In this document: positions 26,824-35,973 of the stretch, piece by piece
How positions within the stretch are numbered: position 1 is the first letter of the stretch
Layout: every line of letters starts with the position of its first letter
Assembly: GCA_035577545.1 (NCBI GenBank)
Contig: DATLVI010000017.1
Location: 1-64,000 of the forward strand
Length of the DNA: 64,000 nucleotides
Direction: 5' to 3'
Source: Verrucomicrobiia bacterium
GTDB taxonomy: Bacteria; Verrucomicrobiota; Verrucomicrobiia; Palsa-1439
Notes under the pieces: generated by a model
Databases searched by the model: none
What the model was told of the DNA's origin: nothing
Seen by the model: only the letters and a program-made list of their open reading frames with translations
Position numbers and translations under genes: made by a program

Positions 26824-27900
26824 CTAGTTCACCACGACGACGCGGTAAAATCGCTGCGGTTGCGCGACCGGGTCGGCGAATGAAACCGAGGTGGCTGACG
26901 CGGTGATATCGGTCAGATCGTTCCACGCCGCGTCCGTGGGCAGTTGCTTCCACTGAACGCGGTAGATCCTGCTCGAAACAGAGCCCCACGAAAGACCGAA
27001 TTGGCTATTGGTGATGATCACGGATGTCAAAGCGGGAGCGTTGGTCACGTAGATCGTGCTCAGTAACTTGGCGAGGCGTTGGCCACCAATGGCCATGCGC
27101 TGCACGGTGGTGCTTTGAGCGGTAGCGAGGTAGCTGGCTGTAGGAGAAGTGCCGTTGGTGATCCCGACATAGGATACCGTCGCTGCGAGTCCCCGTCCTT
27201 CCAAGGCCCAGGGCATCGGGTCGGGAATCGAACCGATACTGGCGCTGTACGGGTAGGCAGCTTCCACGGCAGCGGCCTTGTTGGTGATGATGGCCTGGCT
27301 GGCGGCCGTGAACGGACGCGTCACGGAGTCAGAGAGATAGCCACCGCCAGCATCCCAAAGAGCATGGAGTTCACTCCATGTGCCGGTAAGGTTGAAACTG
27401 TTGCCACCGGCGTCACCGGCAGGCTGGTTAGTAGTCACACCTGTGGAACAATGGAGGGGCTGTGTAATGTCCCCGCAGAAGTGGATTAGAAAACGCAAGG
27501 CGGTGGCCTGGTTGCTGAGCGACTGAGTTGGGTCTTGCAATGTGATAATGCAGGATCGGATAGCCACGACAACATTGGATGGGTCGTTGACAACCCCGTT
27601 GGTCGGATAGCCATCGAGACTGATAGGGATGTCAATGTAGTGCGAGTCACTGTACGCCGACGTGAAACTTTTAATATCGTCCGCCCAGCAGGCCGCGGTC
27701 ACAAAATTGCTGTTGGCGGAACTCGAGTGATAGACCGGCACCGCGATGAGGGCGTCGCACTTGGCCTTTACGGCAGCGTCGAGATGGTTATAGGCGATCT
27801 GCGCCACGACCATGTGCCCTTCCCCGTTCCAAGCCAATACAGGGCCCACAAGGCAAAAACAGGTAAACAGACCGGCCATGAGTTTGATGCTTTTGATCAT
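26824..27900 (-). CDS. Secreted S1/P1-type nuclease with a C-terminal beta module
   Basis: The protein has 358 aa. From ATG 27900 a signal peptide (MIKSIKLMAGLFTCFCLVGPVLA) is followed directly by Trp24, which would become the zinc-binding N-terminus of the mature enzyme. The other trinuclear-zinc ligands of the S1/P1 family are in order: His29 (GEGH), Asp74/75 (WADD), His87 (HYID), His140 and Asp144 (HFCGD), His150 (QPLH), His179 and Asp183 (ELHALWD). Such enzymes cleave single-stranded DNA/RNA and 3'-phosphates, which fits phosphate scavenging outside the cytoplasm. The last ~70 residues form an additional beta-rich module ending 'QPQRFYRVVVV', a C-terminal module common in Limisphaerales exported proteins and absent from the fungal enzymes. 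The ribosome-binding site is weak. Confidence 0.92.
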   Translation of the reverse strand: MIKSIKLMAGLFTCFCLVGPVLAWNGEGHMVVAQIAYNHLDAAVKAKCDALIAVPVYHSSSANSNFVTAACWADDIKSFTSAYSDSHYIDIPISLDGYPTNGVVNDPSNVVVAIRSCIITLQDPTQSLSNQATALRFLIHFCGDITQPLHCSTGVTTNQPAGDAGGNSFNLTGTWSELHALWDAGGGYLSDSVTRPFTAASQAIITNKAAAVEAAYPYSASIGSIPDPMPWALEGRGLAATVSYVGITNGTSPTASYLATAQSTTVQRMAIGGQRLAKLLSTIYVTNAPALTSVIITNSQFGLSWGSVSSRIYRVQWKQLPTDAAWNDLTDITASATSVSFADPVAQPQRFYRVVVVN

Positions 27901-28521
27901 AATAAAAATTGCTTTTTCTGAGGTTGTGCGGTTCGGGCACAGCCGCCCCGGAACCTTGCCTGTGTGGGCATTGTACCCCTGAACGCCTCCCCCGGTCAAT
28001 CACGACACGATCAAGGAGAGGCTGGGCTATAAGACCGCCCTTGGCGAAGGGAAAGTAAACCAAAAAGCTTCCAAAGCTCCCAAACCTTCCAAAGCTCACT
28101 CACGGGTTTTGGGAGGTTGAGTTAGGATTCATGCGTGGATTTATGGATAGCACCGACAAAGCCGCTGTGTGGCGAATCGCGTCCACGGAGCGTAGCTACA
28201 ACGGACGGGGAGAGGCGCCAAAACATGTTTTCTGCGAAACGAACCCATTTATTTTCGGGACATTTTGTACTGTATCCATCTTATTCATACGAACTTATGC
28301 CGTTTGCAGCAGCGTTTGCAAATGGGTTCGTTTTCGAAAAACGAACCCATTTTAGGGGGTTTATAGCGGGTTTCGGCTGCCGGCGAGACCAAAACGAACT
28401 CAAATCATGGAGGCCTACGGCGGGCCGGTACGCAGGCCCGCTGGCGCGTCTAAGGGCTGGACAGGCCCGAAGCGCCTTCTACAATGCCCGGGTGTTGGCG
28501 CGCTCCTGCGAAAGGCTTCTT
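27901..28521. other. Intergenic region with repeats, between divergent genes
   Basis: It separates the nuclease (minus) from the GH28 gene (plus) and must hold both promoters. It contains a short direct repeat CTTCCAAAGCTC (two copies around 28068-28096) and the three-copy palindromic element described separately. An open frame runs from 28135 into the GH28 gene, but its first 129 codons read through the repeat and have no protein character. Confidence 0.6.
28237..28352. repeat. Palindromic repeat element with three copies of a 14-bp motif
   Basis: AAACGAACCCATTT occurs at 28237-28250, inverted at 28320-28333, and direct again at 28339-28352. The last two form a 15-bp perfect palindrome with a 3-nt loop (28320-28334 / 28338-28352). 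The first and second copies enclose 69 bp. This looks like a mobile REP/MITE-type intergenic repeat rather than a gene part. Confidence 0.7.
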
Positions 28522-30066
28522 ATGAAACTTGTCGGTATCGCGATCATCCTGGCGTCGTGGACAGCCCTGGCGGCGGAACTACCGCGCTCGGTTTTTGACC
28601 CGAAGTCCTATGGAGCGAGGGGCGATGGGGTCACCAACGACGGCGGCGCCATCCAGAAAGCCATCGATGTCTGCGCGCAGGCCGGCGGTGGCATGGTTTA
28701 CCTCCCGCCCGGCAACTTTCTGACGGGAACGATTGTCCTGAAGAGCAATGTGACCCTCCACCTGTCGCCCGGCGCGACGCTGTGGGGCAGCCGGCGCATT
28801 GAAGACTACAAGCCGTTCCATCTGATCTACGCGCAGGACGCCGAGAACATCGCGATCGAGGGCGACGGCACGATCAACGGCAACGGTGACGCGTTTTGGG
28901 GACGCGAATTCAGGCCGATTGAAAAACGCCCGAGCCCGTTGATCGAACTGGTCGGTTGCCGCAACGTGCACATTCGCGACGTGCGGATTCGCAACACGCC
29001 CGGCTGGGGCATCCGTCCCTGGAACTGCGACGGCGTGTACATTCACGGTATTTCGATGATCAGCGACATGGACAGCCCGAACACGGACGGCATCGACCCG
29101 GATGCGAGCCGCAACGTGTTCATCTCGGATTCGTACATCGAGACAGGCGACGACGCGATTTGCCTGAAGACGGACAAACGTCCCGAGGCCACGACGGCGC
29201 AGGCCTGCGAAAACGTCACCGTGGCCAATTGCGTCCTGATCAGCGACGACTCAGCGATCAAGCTGGGCACGGCGAGTTGGGGTGATTTCCGGGATTGCAC
29301 TTTCGCGAACTGCGTGATCACCGGGACCCGGTACGGCATCGCGATGTACATCAAGGACGGGGGGCTCGTCGAAGGCATCCGTTTCGCGAATATCACGATC
29401 GACACGTCGGTCGCGTTCGAGAATGCGCGAACAGGCCGCACACGTTCGCGGTCGGAGTATCCCATTTTCCTCGACCTCGAACGGCGCGGCGAAGGCTCGG
29501 CCCTGGGGCGCATCCGCGACGTGAGCTTCAGCGACATCAGTATCCGCGGCAAAGGCCGGGTGCTGGTCGCCGGCGGGCCGGAGCGCCCGCTGGAGAACCT
29601 GAGCTTCCACAATATCCTTATGCGCGTCACCGGATTCGAGACGGTCGCGAAAGAGCATAAACCGCGCGGGGTTGGCAAAATTCGCGCCGCTACGCCGGAG
29701 GCGGATTATGGCCCCGTGCCGGCAGCGTTCATTTTCGCGAATATCCGCGGCCTGGACCTGCGTGATATGCGCGTCATCTGGGACACTGAGGCAGCGCCGC
29801 AAGATCGACACGCTATCTATGCCGGGCGCGTCGAGGATCTTTCTATCAGTGGTTTCAGCGGCGGTCCCGCGGGAACGAAGCTGGCCGCTATCGGACTGGA
29901 GAAAACCAAGCACGTCTTTATCACCGCAGCAGGGCCTAACCCGGGGACGGCGGTGTTCGTGGGAGTGAGTGGTGTGCCTGGCGAAGAAATCGCGCTTACG
30001 GGGAACAATCTGCCGACCGGAGTCAAGCCTGTGCAAGCCGGGGCTTCCTATGTGCACCTGCCCTAG
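28522..30066 (+). CDS. Exported GH28 (polygalacturonase-like) glycosidase
   Basis: The protein has 514 aa. ATG 28522 has AAAGG 7 nt upstream and starts a clear signal peptide (MKLVGIAIILASWTALA). The pectate-lyase-3/GH28 opening 'SYGARGDGVTNDGGAIQKAI' is followed by right-handed beta-helix turns. The catalytic aspartates are in 'NTDGIDPDASRN' and 'ETGDDAICLK'. The usual third GH28 motif (G-H-G) is not present: the matching turn reads 'SDDSAIKLG', and the R-I-K motif is replaced by 'GIAMYIKDGG'. So it is a divergent member whose substrate may be a modified uronide rather than plain polygalacturonate. The C-terminal 130 residues are a less conserved beta extension. It stands alone, with no other pectin gene nearby. 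Confidence 0.9.
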   Translation: MKLVGIAIILASWTALAAELPRSVFDPKSYGARGDGVTNDGGAIQKAIDVCAQAGGGMVYLPPGNFLTGTIVLKSNVTLHLSPGATLWGSRRIEDYKPFHLIYAQDAENIAIEGDGTINGNGDAFWGREFRPIEKRPSPLIELVGCRNVHIRDVRIRNTPGWGIRPWNCDGVYIHGISMISDMDSPNTDGIDPDASRNVFISDSYIETGDDAICLKTDKRPEATTAQACENVTVANCVLISDDSAIKLGTASWGDFRDCTFANCVITGTRYGIAMYIKDGGLVEGIRFANITIDTSVAFENARTGRTRSRSEYPIFLDLERRGEGSALGRIRDVSFSDISIRGKGRVLVAGGPERPLENLSFHNILMRVTGFETVAKEHKPRGVGKIRAATPEADYGPVPAAFIFANIRGLDLRDMRVIWDTEAAPQDRHAIYAGRVEDLSISGFSGGPAGTKLAAIGLEKTKHVFITAAGPNPGTAVFVGVSGVPGEEIALTGNNLPTGVKPVQAGASYVHLP

Positions 30067-30120
30067 AGCCGCCAAGAGGGCCAAGAATTGACCCCGTTGC
30101 CAAAGTCCAGACGCCCTGCG

Positions 30121-30339
30121 CTACGAACCGGCAGTCTGCTGGGGCAACAACCGTCCCACGTGCTTTTTCGGCTCGCGAACCATAGGTTGCATGAAGGATT
30201 GCATGATTCCCGAGACCGTTTCACGAGACACACACATTCCGCCGCAGGGTTGCCAGCGGTCTTTGACAAGCTTGTTCACTTCGGCAACCAGGCTCTCCGG
30301 GGACGAAGCGGTGGCGATCTTGTATTCCATAACTCTCAT
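30121..30339 (-). CDS. DUF1737 small protein
   Basis: The protein has 72 aa. It matches the DUF1737 pattern: 'MEYKIATASSPESLVAEVNKL' (split here as YKIATA...EVNKL), then 'WQPCGGMCVS', then 'MQPMV'. Function is unknown; the family often occurs as stand-alone short proteins or fused to other domains. An internal ATG at 30330, three codons in and better matching the family's N-terminus, could be the true start. It is convergent with the GH28 gene, 54 nt apart, and divergent from ppdK. Confidence 0.75.
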   Translation of the reverse strand: MRVMEYKIATASSPESLVAEVNKLVKDRWQPCGGMCVSRETVSGIMQSFMQPMVREPKKHVGRLLPQQTAGS

Positions 30340-30444
30340 TTCGCGTTGTTACCAGAATCTGAGCCGCCTCACAAGCTTTGTCCAAAGGCAACAGAGCCTA
30401 TCCGTCCGAATGACGATGGCGCTAGCAGTTTGCGGAAAGGAACG

Positions 30445-30472
30445 TTGACAGGGGGGGCGGGTTTGGTAAACT
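30445..30472 (+). promoter_or_regulatory. Likely sigma-70 promoter for ppdK
   Basis: TTGACA (30445-30450), a 16-nt spacer and TAAACT (30467-30472), 85 nt upstream of the ppdK start. The -35 box is perfect, the -10 box is fair, and the spacer is very G-rich. Confidence 0.45.
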
Positions 30473-30557
30473 TTTGACGCTAAGTTTCTCCCCGTTTAGC
30501 TGGAGGTCAGTTCCTGCCTTTGGGCAGTACAAACTCACAAGAGGAAGTCTTACGAAC

Positions 30558-33326
30558 ATGGCTAAGAAATCGAAAAGTTCAGGCAAAAAAGCGGTGAAGT
30601 ACGTTTATTTTTTCGGCGGCGGCAAAGCGGACGGTAACGGCTCACAGAAGGCGTTGCTTGGCGGCAAAGGCGCGAACCTGCATGAGATGACGCGGATCGG
30701 CCTGCCCGTCCCTCCGGGATTCACGATCACGACAGAGCTTTGTACCTACTATTACGAGAACAAGAAGAGCTATCCGAAGACACTAACGGACCAGGTCAAT
30801 GCGGCCCTCGCGAAACTCGAAGGTGTCACCGGCAAGAAGTTCGGCGACAAACAGAATCCGTTGTTGGTTTCCGTCCGCTCGGGCGCGCGCGAATCGATGC
30901 CGGGCATGATGGACACGATCCTGAATCTCGGCCTGAATGATGACACCGTCGAAGTCGTCGCCCGCAAGTCGGGGAATGCGCGATGGGCGTGGGACTGCTA
31001 TCGCCGTTTCGTCCAGATGTACGGCGACGTGGTCATGGGCGTCCAGAACACCGGCCGCGACGAGCATGAACCGTTCGACGAAGTGATGGAACAGCTCAAG
31101 CACGAGGTCGGCGTGAAAGAGGACACGGAGCTCGGCGCCAAGGAACTGCACATCCTCGTCGATCGCTTCAAGGACCTGATTCGCAAACGCACGGGCAAGG
31201 AATTTCCGCAAGAACCCGTCAAACAACTCTGGGGTTCCGTTGGCGCCGTGTTTGGCTCGTGGATGAACGATCGAGCGATCGTCTATCGCCGCAAGTACCA
31301 CATTCCGCACGAATGGGGCACCGCCGTCAACGTCCAGACGATGGTGTTCGGCAATCTCGGCGACACCAGCGCGACAGGCGTGGCGTTCACCCGCGATCCG
31401 GCCACTGGTGAGAAGGTGTTTTATGGCGAATACCTGATCAACGCGCAAGGCGAAGACGTCGTCGCGGGCACCCGCACGCCACAGCCGATTGCCAAATTGA
31501 AACAGGAAATGCCCAAGGCGCACGCCGAACTTGTGACCGTCTGCAAAACCCTGGAGACGCGCTTTAAGGACATGCAGGATTTCGAGTTCACCGTCGAAGA
31601 CAACAAACTCTACATGCTCCAGACCCGCAACGGCAAACGCACCGGCCTGGCCGCGGTGCGTATCGCGGTGGAGATGGTGGAGGAAAAGGTCATCGACTGG
31701 AAGGAAGCGGTTCGCCGCGTGCCGGCGGATTCGCTCACGCAGGTGCTCGCGCCCATCTTCGACCGCAAGGACCGAGACGCAGCGGTGAAAGCGGGCCGTT
31801 TACTCTGCAAAGGCCTGGCGGCAGGCCCTGGCGCTGCCTCCGGCAAGGTGGTGTTTAACGCCGAAGACGCTGTGGATCGCGCCCACAAGGGCGAACGCGT
31901 GTTGCTCTGCCGTGTGGAAACCAGCCCGGAAGATTTGCGGGGCATGATTGCCGCCGAAGGTATTCTCACGGCGCGCGGCGGCGTTTCGTCGCACGCGGCG
32001 TTGGTGGCCCGTCAGATGGGCAAAATCTGCGTGTGCGGCGCGGCCGATATCGTGGTGGATTACACGGCGCGGGTCATGAACGTCGGTGGCCGCACGATCC
32101 AGGAGGGTGACTTCATCTCCATCGACGGCACGCTCGGCGAAGTTTATGAGGGCGAACTCAAGACCGCCCCGAGCGAAGTCGCGCAAGTACTCATCGCCAA
32201 GACACTCGACCCCAGGCAGGCCCCGACCTATCAGCGGTTCGACAAGCTGATGAAATGGGCCGACAAAATCCGCCGGCTGGGTATCCGCACGAATGCCGAT
32301 CAGCCTGATCAGGCGGCCAATGCCGTCGCATTCGGCGCGGCGGGAATCGGCTTATGTCGCACCGAACACATGTTCTTCGAAGGCGACCGTATTTATGCCA
32401 TGCGCGAGATGATCCTCGCCGAAACAAGGGAAGCTCGCGTGGCCGCGCTCCAGAAGTTGTTGCCGCTGCAGCGCGACGATTTCGCGGGCATTTTCCGCGC
32501 GATGAAAGGTCATCCCGTGACGATCCGCACGTTGGATCCGCCACTGCACGAATTCCTGCCGCACGATGGCGAAATGCAGCGCGAGACCGCGCACAAACTC
32601 GGCATCAGTCCCGAGAAAGTCGCCGCCCGCGTGGCGGCGTTGCATGAGGCCAACCCGATGCTCGGTCATCGCGGCTGCCGGCTCGGCATCACCTTTCCCG
32701 AAATCACCGAAATGCAGACCCGCGCCATCATCGAAGCGGCCATCAAGGTGCGGAAGGAAGGCATCCCCGTGAAGCCCGAAATCATGATTGTGCTGGTCGG
32801 CTTCCCGAAGGAACTGCAGAACCAGTTGGAGATCGTCCATCGTACCGCCAAGCAGGTCATGGGAGAGAAGAAATCCCGGATCAACTATTTGGTCGGCACG
32901 ATGATCGAAATCCCACGCGGTGCGCTCTGCGCCGACGAGATTGCCAAGGACGCGGAATTTTTTAGCTTTGGCACCAACGACCTGACGCAGACCACGCTTG
33001 GCATGAGCCGCGATGATAGCGGTTCATTCCTGCCACAATACCAGGAACTGGAAATCGTCAATCGCAATCCGTTCGAGGCGATTGACCAGACGGGCGTCGG
33101 CCAGCTTATGCAGATCGCCATTGAGAAGGGGCGCAAAACCCGCCCCGGTATAAAGCTCGGCATTTGCGGCGAGCACGGCGGCGAACCCTCCTCGGTGGAG
33201 TTCTGCCATCGCATCGGACTCACATATGTGAGTTGCAGCCCCTTCCGCGTTCCCATCGCGCGCCTGGCGGCAGCGCAAGCGGTTCTCAAGGATGTGAAAG
33301 CCGCCAAAGGTCGTGAGATTAGTTAG
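30558..33326 (+). CDS. ppdK: Pyruvate, phosphate dikinase
   Basis: The protein has 922 aa, slightly longer than the usual 870-900. It interconverts pyruvate + ATP + Pi and PEP + AMP + PPi in the cytoplasm. ATG 30558 is preferred over 30474: the earlier part is outside the family, and GAGGAAG lies 11 nt upstream. The N-terminal nucleotide-binding domain has '[22 protein letters not shown]' (split) and '[16 protein letters not shown]'. The swivelling phosphohistidine domain has '[16 protein letters not shown]', with His479 the expected phosphorylated residue. The C-terminal PEP-utilising barrel has '[11 protein letters not shown]', 'GHRGCRLGI', '[19 protein letters not shown]' and '[10 protein letters not shown]' with the proton-donor cysteine. 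It is a single-gene unit with its own promoter and terminator. The lysine-rich first 15 residues are an extension. Confidence 0.97.
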   Translation: MAKKSKSSGKKAVKYVYFFGGGKADGNGSQKALLGGKGANLHEMTRIGLPVPPGFTITTELCTYYYENKKSYPKTLTDQVNAALAKLEGVTGKKFGDKQNPLLVSVRSGARESMPGMMDTILNLGLNDDTVEVVARKSGNARWAWDCYRRFVQMYGDVVMGVQNTGRDEHEPFDEVMEQLKHEVGVKEDTELGAKELHILVDRFKDLIRKRTGKEFPQEPVKQLWGSVGAVFGSWMNDRAIVYRRKYHIPHEWGTAVNVQTMVFGNLGDTSATGVAFTRDPATGEKVFYGEYLINAQGEDVVAGTRTPQPIAKLKQEMPKAHAELVTVCKTLETRFKDMQDFEFTVEDNKLYMLQTRNGKRTGLAAVRIAVEMVEEKVIDWKEAVRRVPADSLTQVLAPIFDRKDRDAAVKAGRLLCKGLAAGPGAASGKVVFNAEDAVDRAHKGERVLLCRVETSPEDLRGMIAAEGILTARGGVSSHAALVARQMGKICVCGAADIVVDYTARVMNVGGRTIQEGDFISIDGTLGEVYEGELKTAPSEVAQVLIAKTLDPRQAPTYQRFDKLMKWADKIRRLGIRTNADQPDQAANAVAFGAAGIGLCRTEHMFFEGDRIYAMREMILAETREARVAALQKLLPLQRDDFAGIFRAMKGHPVTIRTLDPPLHEFLPHDGEMQRETAHKLGISPEKVAARVAALHEANPMLGHRGCRLGITFPEITEMQTRAIIEAAIKVRKEGIPVKPEIMIVLVGFPKELQNQLEIVHRTAKQVMGEKKSRINYLVGTMIEIPRGALCADEIAKDAEFFSFGTNDLTQTTLGMSRDDSGSFLPQYQELEIVNRNPFEAIDQTGVGQLMQIAIEKGRKTRPGIKLGICGEHGGEPSSVEFCHRIGLTYVSCSPFRVPIARLAAAQAVLKDVKAAKGREIS

Positions 33327-33351
33327 TTTTGCGAAAATCGAAGAACCAGCG

Positions 33352-33383
33352 CAGGGCCGGTGGAATTCCCGGCCCTGTTTTTT
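33352..33383 (+). terminator. Rho-independent terminator of ppdK
   Basis: CAGGGCCGG (33352-33360) pairs perfectly with CCGGCCCTG (33369-33377) across an 8-nt loop, followed at once by six T residues. It lies 25 nt after the ppdK stop codon. Confidence 0.95.
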
Positions 33384-33548
33384 GTGGCCCGACTACTGCT
33401 TTGAACCAAACAGCGTGTTCGAACATCTTATGCTCAGGGTACTGGTGCGATCGCGCATCCGGTTTGAAAGTTCTTGCGTAGGGCAAAGTGACCGCATAGT
33501 TTTGGTGCGAACCAAAAAGGCCGGGCGTTTTTTTAGCGTGAGAAAGAC

Positions 33549-34403
33549 ATGGTAATCGACCGCGATAGAGAAAGTGAGAATGGGATCAAGATCTATCTGC
33601 GCGAGATCGGGCAGATTGCCCTGCTGACCCCCAAGGATGAGATACGCCTGGCGGCGCGTATCAAGAAGGGCGACAAGCAGGCACGGGCGCAGATGATCAA
33701 AGCCAATCTCCGCCTCGTGGTCAAGATTGCCCACGATTACTCGAATTTCGGCCTGCCGCTGCTCGATCTCATCAGCGAAGGCAACATCGGCTTGATGAAA
33801 GCCGTCGAGCGCTTCGACCCCAAGAAGGGCGGCAAACTATCAACTTATGCCGCGTGGTGGATCAAGCAATCGATCAAGCGTGCCCTGGCAAACCAATCGA
33901 AGACCATTCGCTTGCCGGTGCATCTGGTTGATAAGATCAGCAAGATGAAGCGGGCCGGGCACAAACTGAGCGAAAGGCTGGGGCGCGAGCCAACCGACCA
34001 GGAATTGGCCGACGTGCTTGGCATCCCGCGCGCGAAGGTCGCGCAATTGCGCACCATCAGTATCCGCCCCGCCAGCCTCGATGCGCCGATTGGCGAGGAT
34101 GACGCGACGGAGTTCAGTGAGATCGTCGGCGATGAGAACGCGTTGACCCCATTTGAACTGCTGCGCGACAAGACGCTGCGGCAGGAGGTGCGGGACATCC
34201 TGGAGGAACTTGAGCCGCGTGAGGCCGAAATACTGAACCTGCGTTTCGGGCTCGACGGCAACAAGCCGAAGACGCTCGAGGACGTGGGCCGGAAATTCAA
34301 GGTTACGCGCGAACGTGTGCGCCAGATCCAGAACATTGCATTGACCAAGCTCCGTCGGGTGATGGAAAAACAGGACCGGCCAAAGGCCATCTCGCGGAAT
34401 TAG
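33549..34403 (+). CDS. RNA polymerase sigma-70 family factor (RpoD/RpoS-like)
   Basis: The protein has 284 aa. Region 1.2 ('IKIYLREIGQIALLTPKDE'), region 2 ('ARAQMIKANLRLVVKIA', 'FDPKKGGKLSTYAAWWIKQSI'), region 3 ('LGREPTDQELADVLGI') and region 4 with a helix-turn-helix ('TLEDVGRKFKVTRERVRQIQ') are all present. There is no acidic region 1.1, and the length is far below a typical primary sigma (500-600 aa). So this is either a short primary factor or a group 2 (RpoS/SigB-like) factor. ATG 33549 has GAGAAAG just upstream. It is followed 84 nt later by apt on the same strand. Confidence 0.93.
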   Translation: MVIDRDRESENGIKIYLREIGQIALLTPKDEIRLAARIKKGDKQARAQMIKANLRLVVKIAHDYSNFGLPLLDLISEGNIGLMKAVERFDPKKGGKLSTYAAWWIKQSIKRALANQSKTIRLPVHLVDKISKMKRAGHKLSERLGREPTDQELADVLGIPRAKVAQLRTISIRPASLDAPIGEDDATEFSEIVGDENALTPFELLRDKTLRQEVRDILEELEPREAEILNLRFGLDGNKPKTLEDVGRKFKVTRERVRQIQNIALTKLRRVMEKQDRPKAISRN

Positions 34404-34487
34404 TCCGCACTTCATCACATTCAGGCTTCCCTTCCGTAGCCCAATCCAGTAAAAACATGTTTGCGAACCATTGAGGCAGCCACCACC

Positions 34488-35006
34488 ATGTATGACGAAT
34501 TGAAAGCTGCTGTCCGTGATGTACCCGACTTTCCGATCAAGGGAATCCTGTTCAAGGACATCACGCCCATTCTGCATGACGGGCGGCTGTTTCGCATCGC
34601 CGTCGACTCGTTTGCGGACCGCCAGAAGGGTAAAAAGATTGACGCGGTAGTTGGTATCGATGCTCGGGGGTTCATCTTCGCGGGCGCGGTCGCCTACAAG
34701 CTGGGGGTGGGGTTTGTGCCCGTCCGCAAGAAGGGCAAGCTTCCCTATAAGACGGTCGTCACCAGCTACACGCTCGAATACGGCAGCGAGACCAGCGAGA
34801 TGCACGTCGATTCCCTCAAGAAGGGCGACAATGTCATTATTGTCGACGACCTTCTCGCCACGGGAGGTACCGCGATGGCGGCCGCGACGTTGGTCAAGCA
34901 ACTCGGCGCCAACATCGTTGAGATCGATTTCCTGATTGAATTGTCCTTCCTCAAAGGCCGCGAACGCCTCAAAGACTACCCCCTCTTCGCCGCAATTGTG
35001 TATTGA
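34488..35006 (+). CDS. apt: Adenine phosphoribosyltransferase
   Basis: The protein has 172 aa, the normal Apt length, when started at ATG 34488; an in-frame TTG at 34461 would add nine residues not seen in the family. It salvages adenine with PRPP to AMP. Characteristic segments are 'PDFPIKGILFKDITPIL', 'VVGIDARGFIFAGAVAYKL', 'FVPVRKKGKLPYKT' and the PRPP-binding loop 'VIIVDDLLATGGTAM' at about residues 116-130. It is convergent with the nine-gene cluster on the other strand, with 9 nt between stops. Confidence 0.96.
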   Translation: MYDELKAAVRDVPDFPIKGILFKDITPILHDGRLFRIAVDSFADRQKGKKIDAVVGIDARGFIFAGAVAYKLGVGFVPVRKKGKLPYKTVVTSYTLEYGSETSEMHVDSLKKGDNVIIVDDLLATGGTAMAAATLVKQLGANIVEIDFLIELSFLKGRERLKDYPLFAAIVY

Positions 35007-35015
35007 GCGGCGCGG

Positions 35016-35420
35016 TTAACTGACTATGGCCGACTTCAGCCAGCGGGTGTCGGTGACGTGGAGTTCTCGGACAAGCGCAAGCGGATCGCGCCAGGGTTTT
35101 ATCTCGGGTTCACCGAACACCGTGTCAATTTCCGCCACGATATGCTCCTGAGCGGATTGGGCAAGGTCGAGACAGTCAGCCAGTGATTCGTCGGCAAGCT
35201 TCAGGGAGAAACGCGCGTTGGGGATGTCCGTCGGACGGCCGCCCAGGCCCCGGATAATGTTGGCGAGGCTGACGCAATTGATGCTGCAATCCTTGCGCAC
35301 GCGCTTGATGACTTCGAGTTGGCCGGGATCATCGCAAAGCGACTCGGCACGGCGCAGGGTGCGGACGCAGGCCCACTCGCTGGCCATCATCTCGTTCAGT
35401 TTGGCGACTAGCTCAGCCAT
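35016..35420 (-). CDS. Small helical protein, possibly ferritin-like
   Basis: The protein has 134 aa and appears all-helical, with no signal peptide. The ATG at 35420 overlaps the end of the Nudix gene by 8 nt; a longer frame to 35459 would lie entirely inside that gene. The N-terminal helix 'MAELVAKLNEMMASEWACVRTL' (split) with 'RRAESLC', and a later helix 'AQSAQEHIVAEIDTVF', resemble ferritin-like helical bundles (DUF6306/DUF2383-type). The spacing of Glu and His residues would allow metal binding, but I cannot confirm it. It is last gene of the nine-gene minus-strand cluster. Confidence 0.6.
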   Translation of the reverse strand: MAELVAKLNEMMASEWACVRTLRRAESLCDDPGQLEVIKRVRKDCSINCVSLANIIRGLGGRPTDIPNARFSLKLADESLADCLDLAQSAQEHIVAEIDTVFGEPEIKPWRDPLALVRELHVTDTRWLKSAIVS

Positions 35421-35973
35421 GTTGTTGGCGATATAGGTCCAACCAGTAAAACCCGCCAATCACGATCCCGTGGGTAATTTCACCGGTTTCAATCATCTGC
35501 GGGATGTCGGCCAAAGGGACTAACTTCACCGCGATATCTTCAGCAAGATCGAGTTTCGGGTCAGAGACCCTGTGGCAGTCTTTGGCGAGAATGTAATACT
35601 GCCGATTGTTCTGGATTGCCGGGTTGGGATGAACCGTGCCCAAGCGGACGATACTGCCCATGTCATACCCGGTTTCTTCCAACAACTCGCGTCGGGCGCA
35701 CTGCTCCGGTGTTTCACCGTCGTCCATCAGGCCACCCGGCGTTTCGAGGTGAACCGAACGAGTGCCATGACGCCACTGCTTGACCATGACGACCTGCTCG
35801 TCCGGAGTGAGTGGGATGACATTGACCCAATTCGGCTGCTCGAGGACAAACATCTCATGCGGCTGACCCGTGCGCGGGTTTACGGCCAGATCTTTGCGCA
35901 CCTTAAAAATGCGGCAGTCTGCCAGAGTCTCGGAGGACTGGATTTGCCAGGGTTGTGGCTGACCGCAGGTCAC
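35413..35973 (-). CDS. Nudix hydrolase, ADP-ribose pyrophosphatase-like
   Basis: The protein has 186 aa. The Nudix box is complete at about residues 81-103: G-x5-E, then 'CARRELLEETGY'. The upstream 'EMFVLEQPNWVNVIPLTPDE' and 'VKQWRHGTRSVHLETPGG' strands and the overall length are typical of the NudF/ADP-ribose pyrophosphatase branch, which hydrolyses ADP-ribose or related nucleotide-sugar diphosphates. The start is a GTG (35973) overlapping the TGA of the thioredoxin gene (GTGA), so it is coupled to it. Substrate assignment is inference from the family. Confidence 0.88.
   Translation of the reverse strand: MTCGQPQPWQIQSSETLADCRIFKVRKDLAVNPRTGQPHEMFVLEQPNWVNVIPLTPDEQVVMVKQWRHGTRSVHLETPGGLMDDGETPEQCARRELLEETGYDMGSIVRLGTVHPNPAIQNNRQYYILAKDCHRVSDPKLDLAEDIAVKLVPLADIPQMIETGEITHGIVIGGFYWLDLYRQQHG

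Noticed and set aside
28135-28521. N-terminal extension of the GH28 protein by 129 codons
   Set aside because: It reads through the palindromic repeat element and would bury the signal peptide; ATG 28522 has a ribosome-binding site.
29251-30084. Antisense frame of 277 codons opposite the GH28 gene
   Set aside because: Shadow of a gene with clear family motifs; no start context.
33840-34901. Antisense frame of 353 codons across the sigma factor and apt
   Set aside because: It spans two well-supported genes on the other strand and has no domain.
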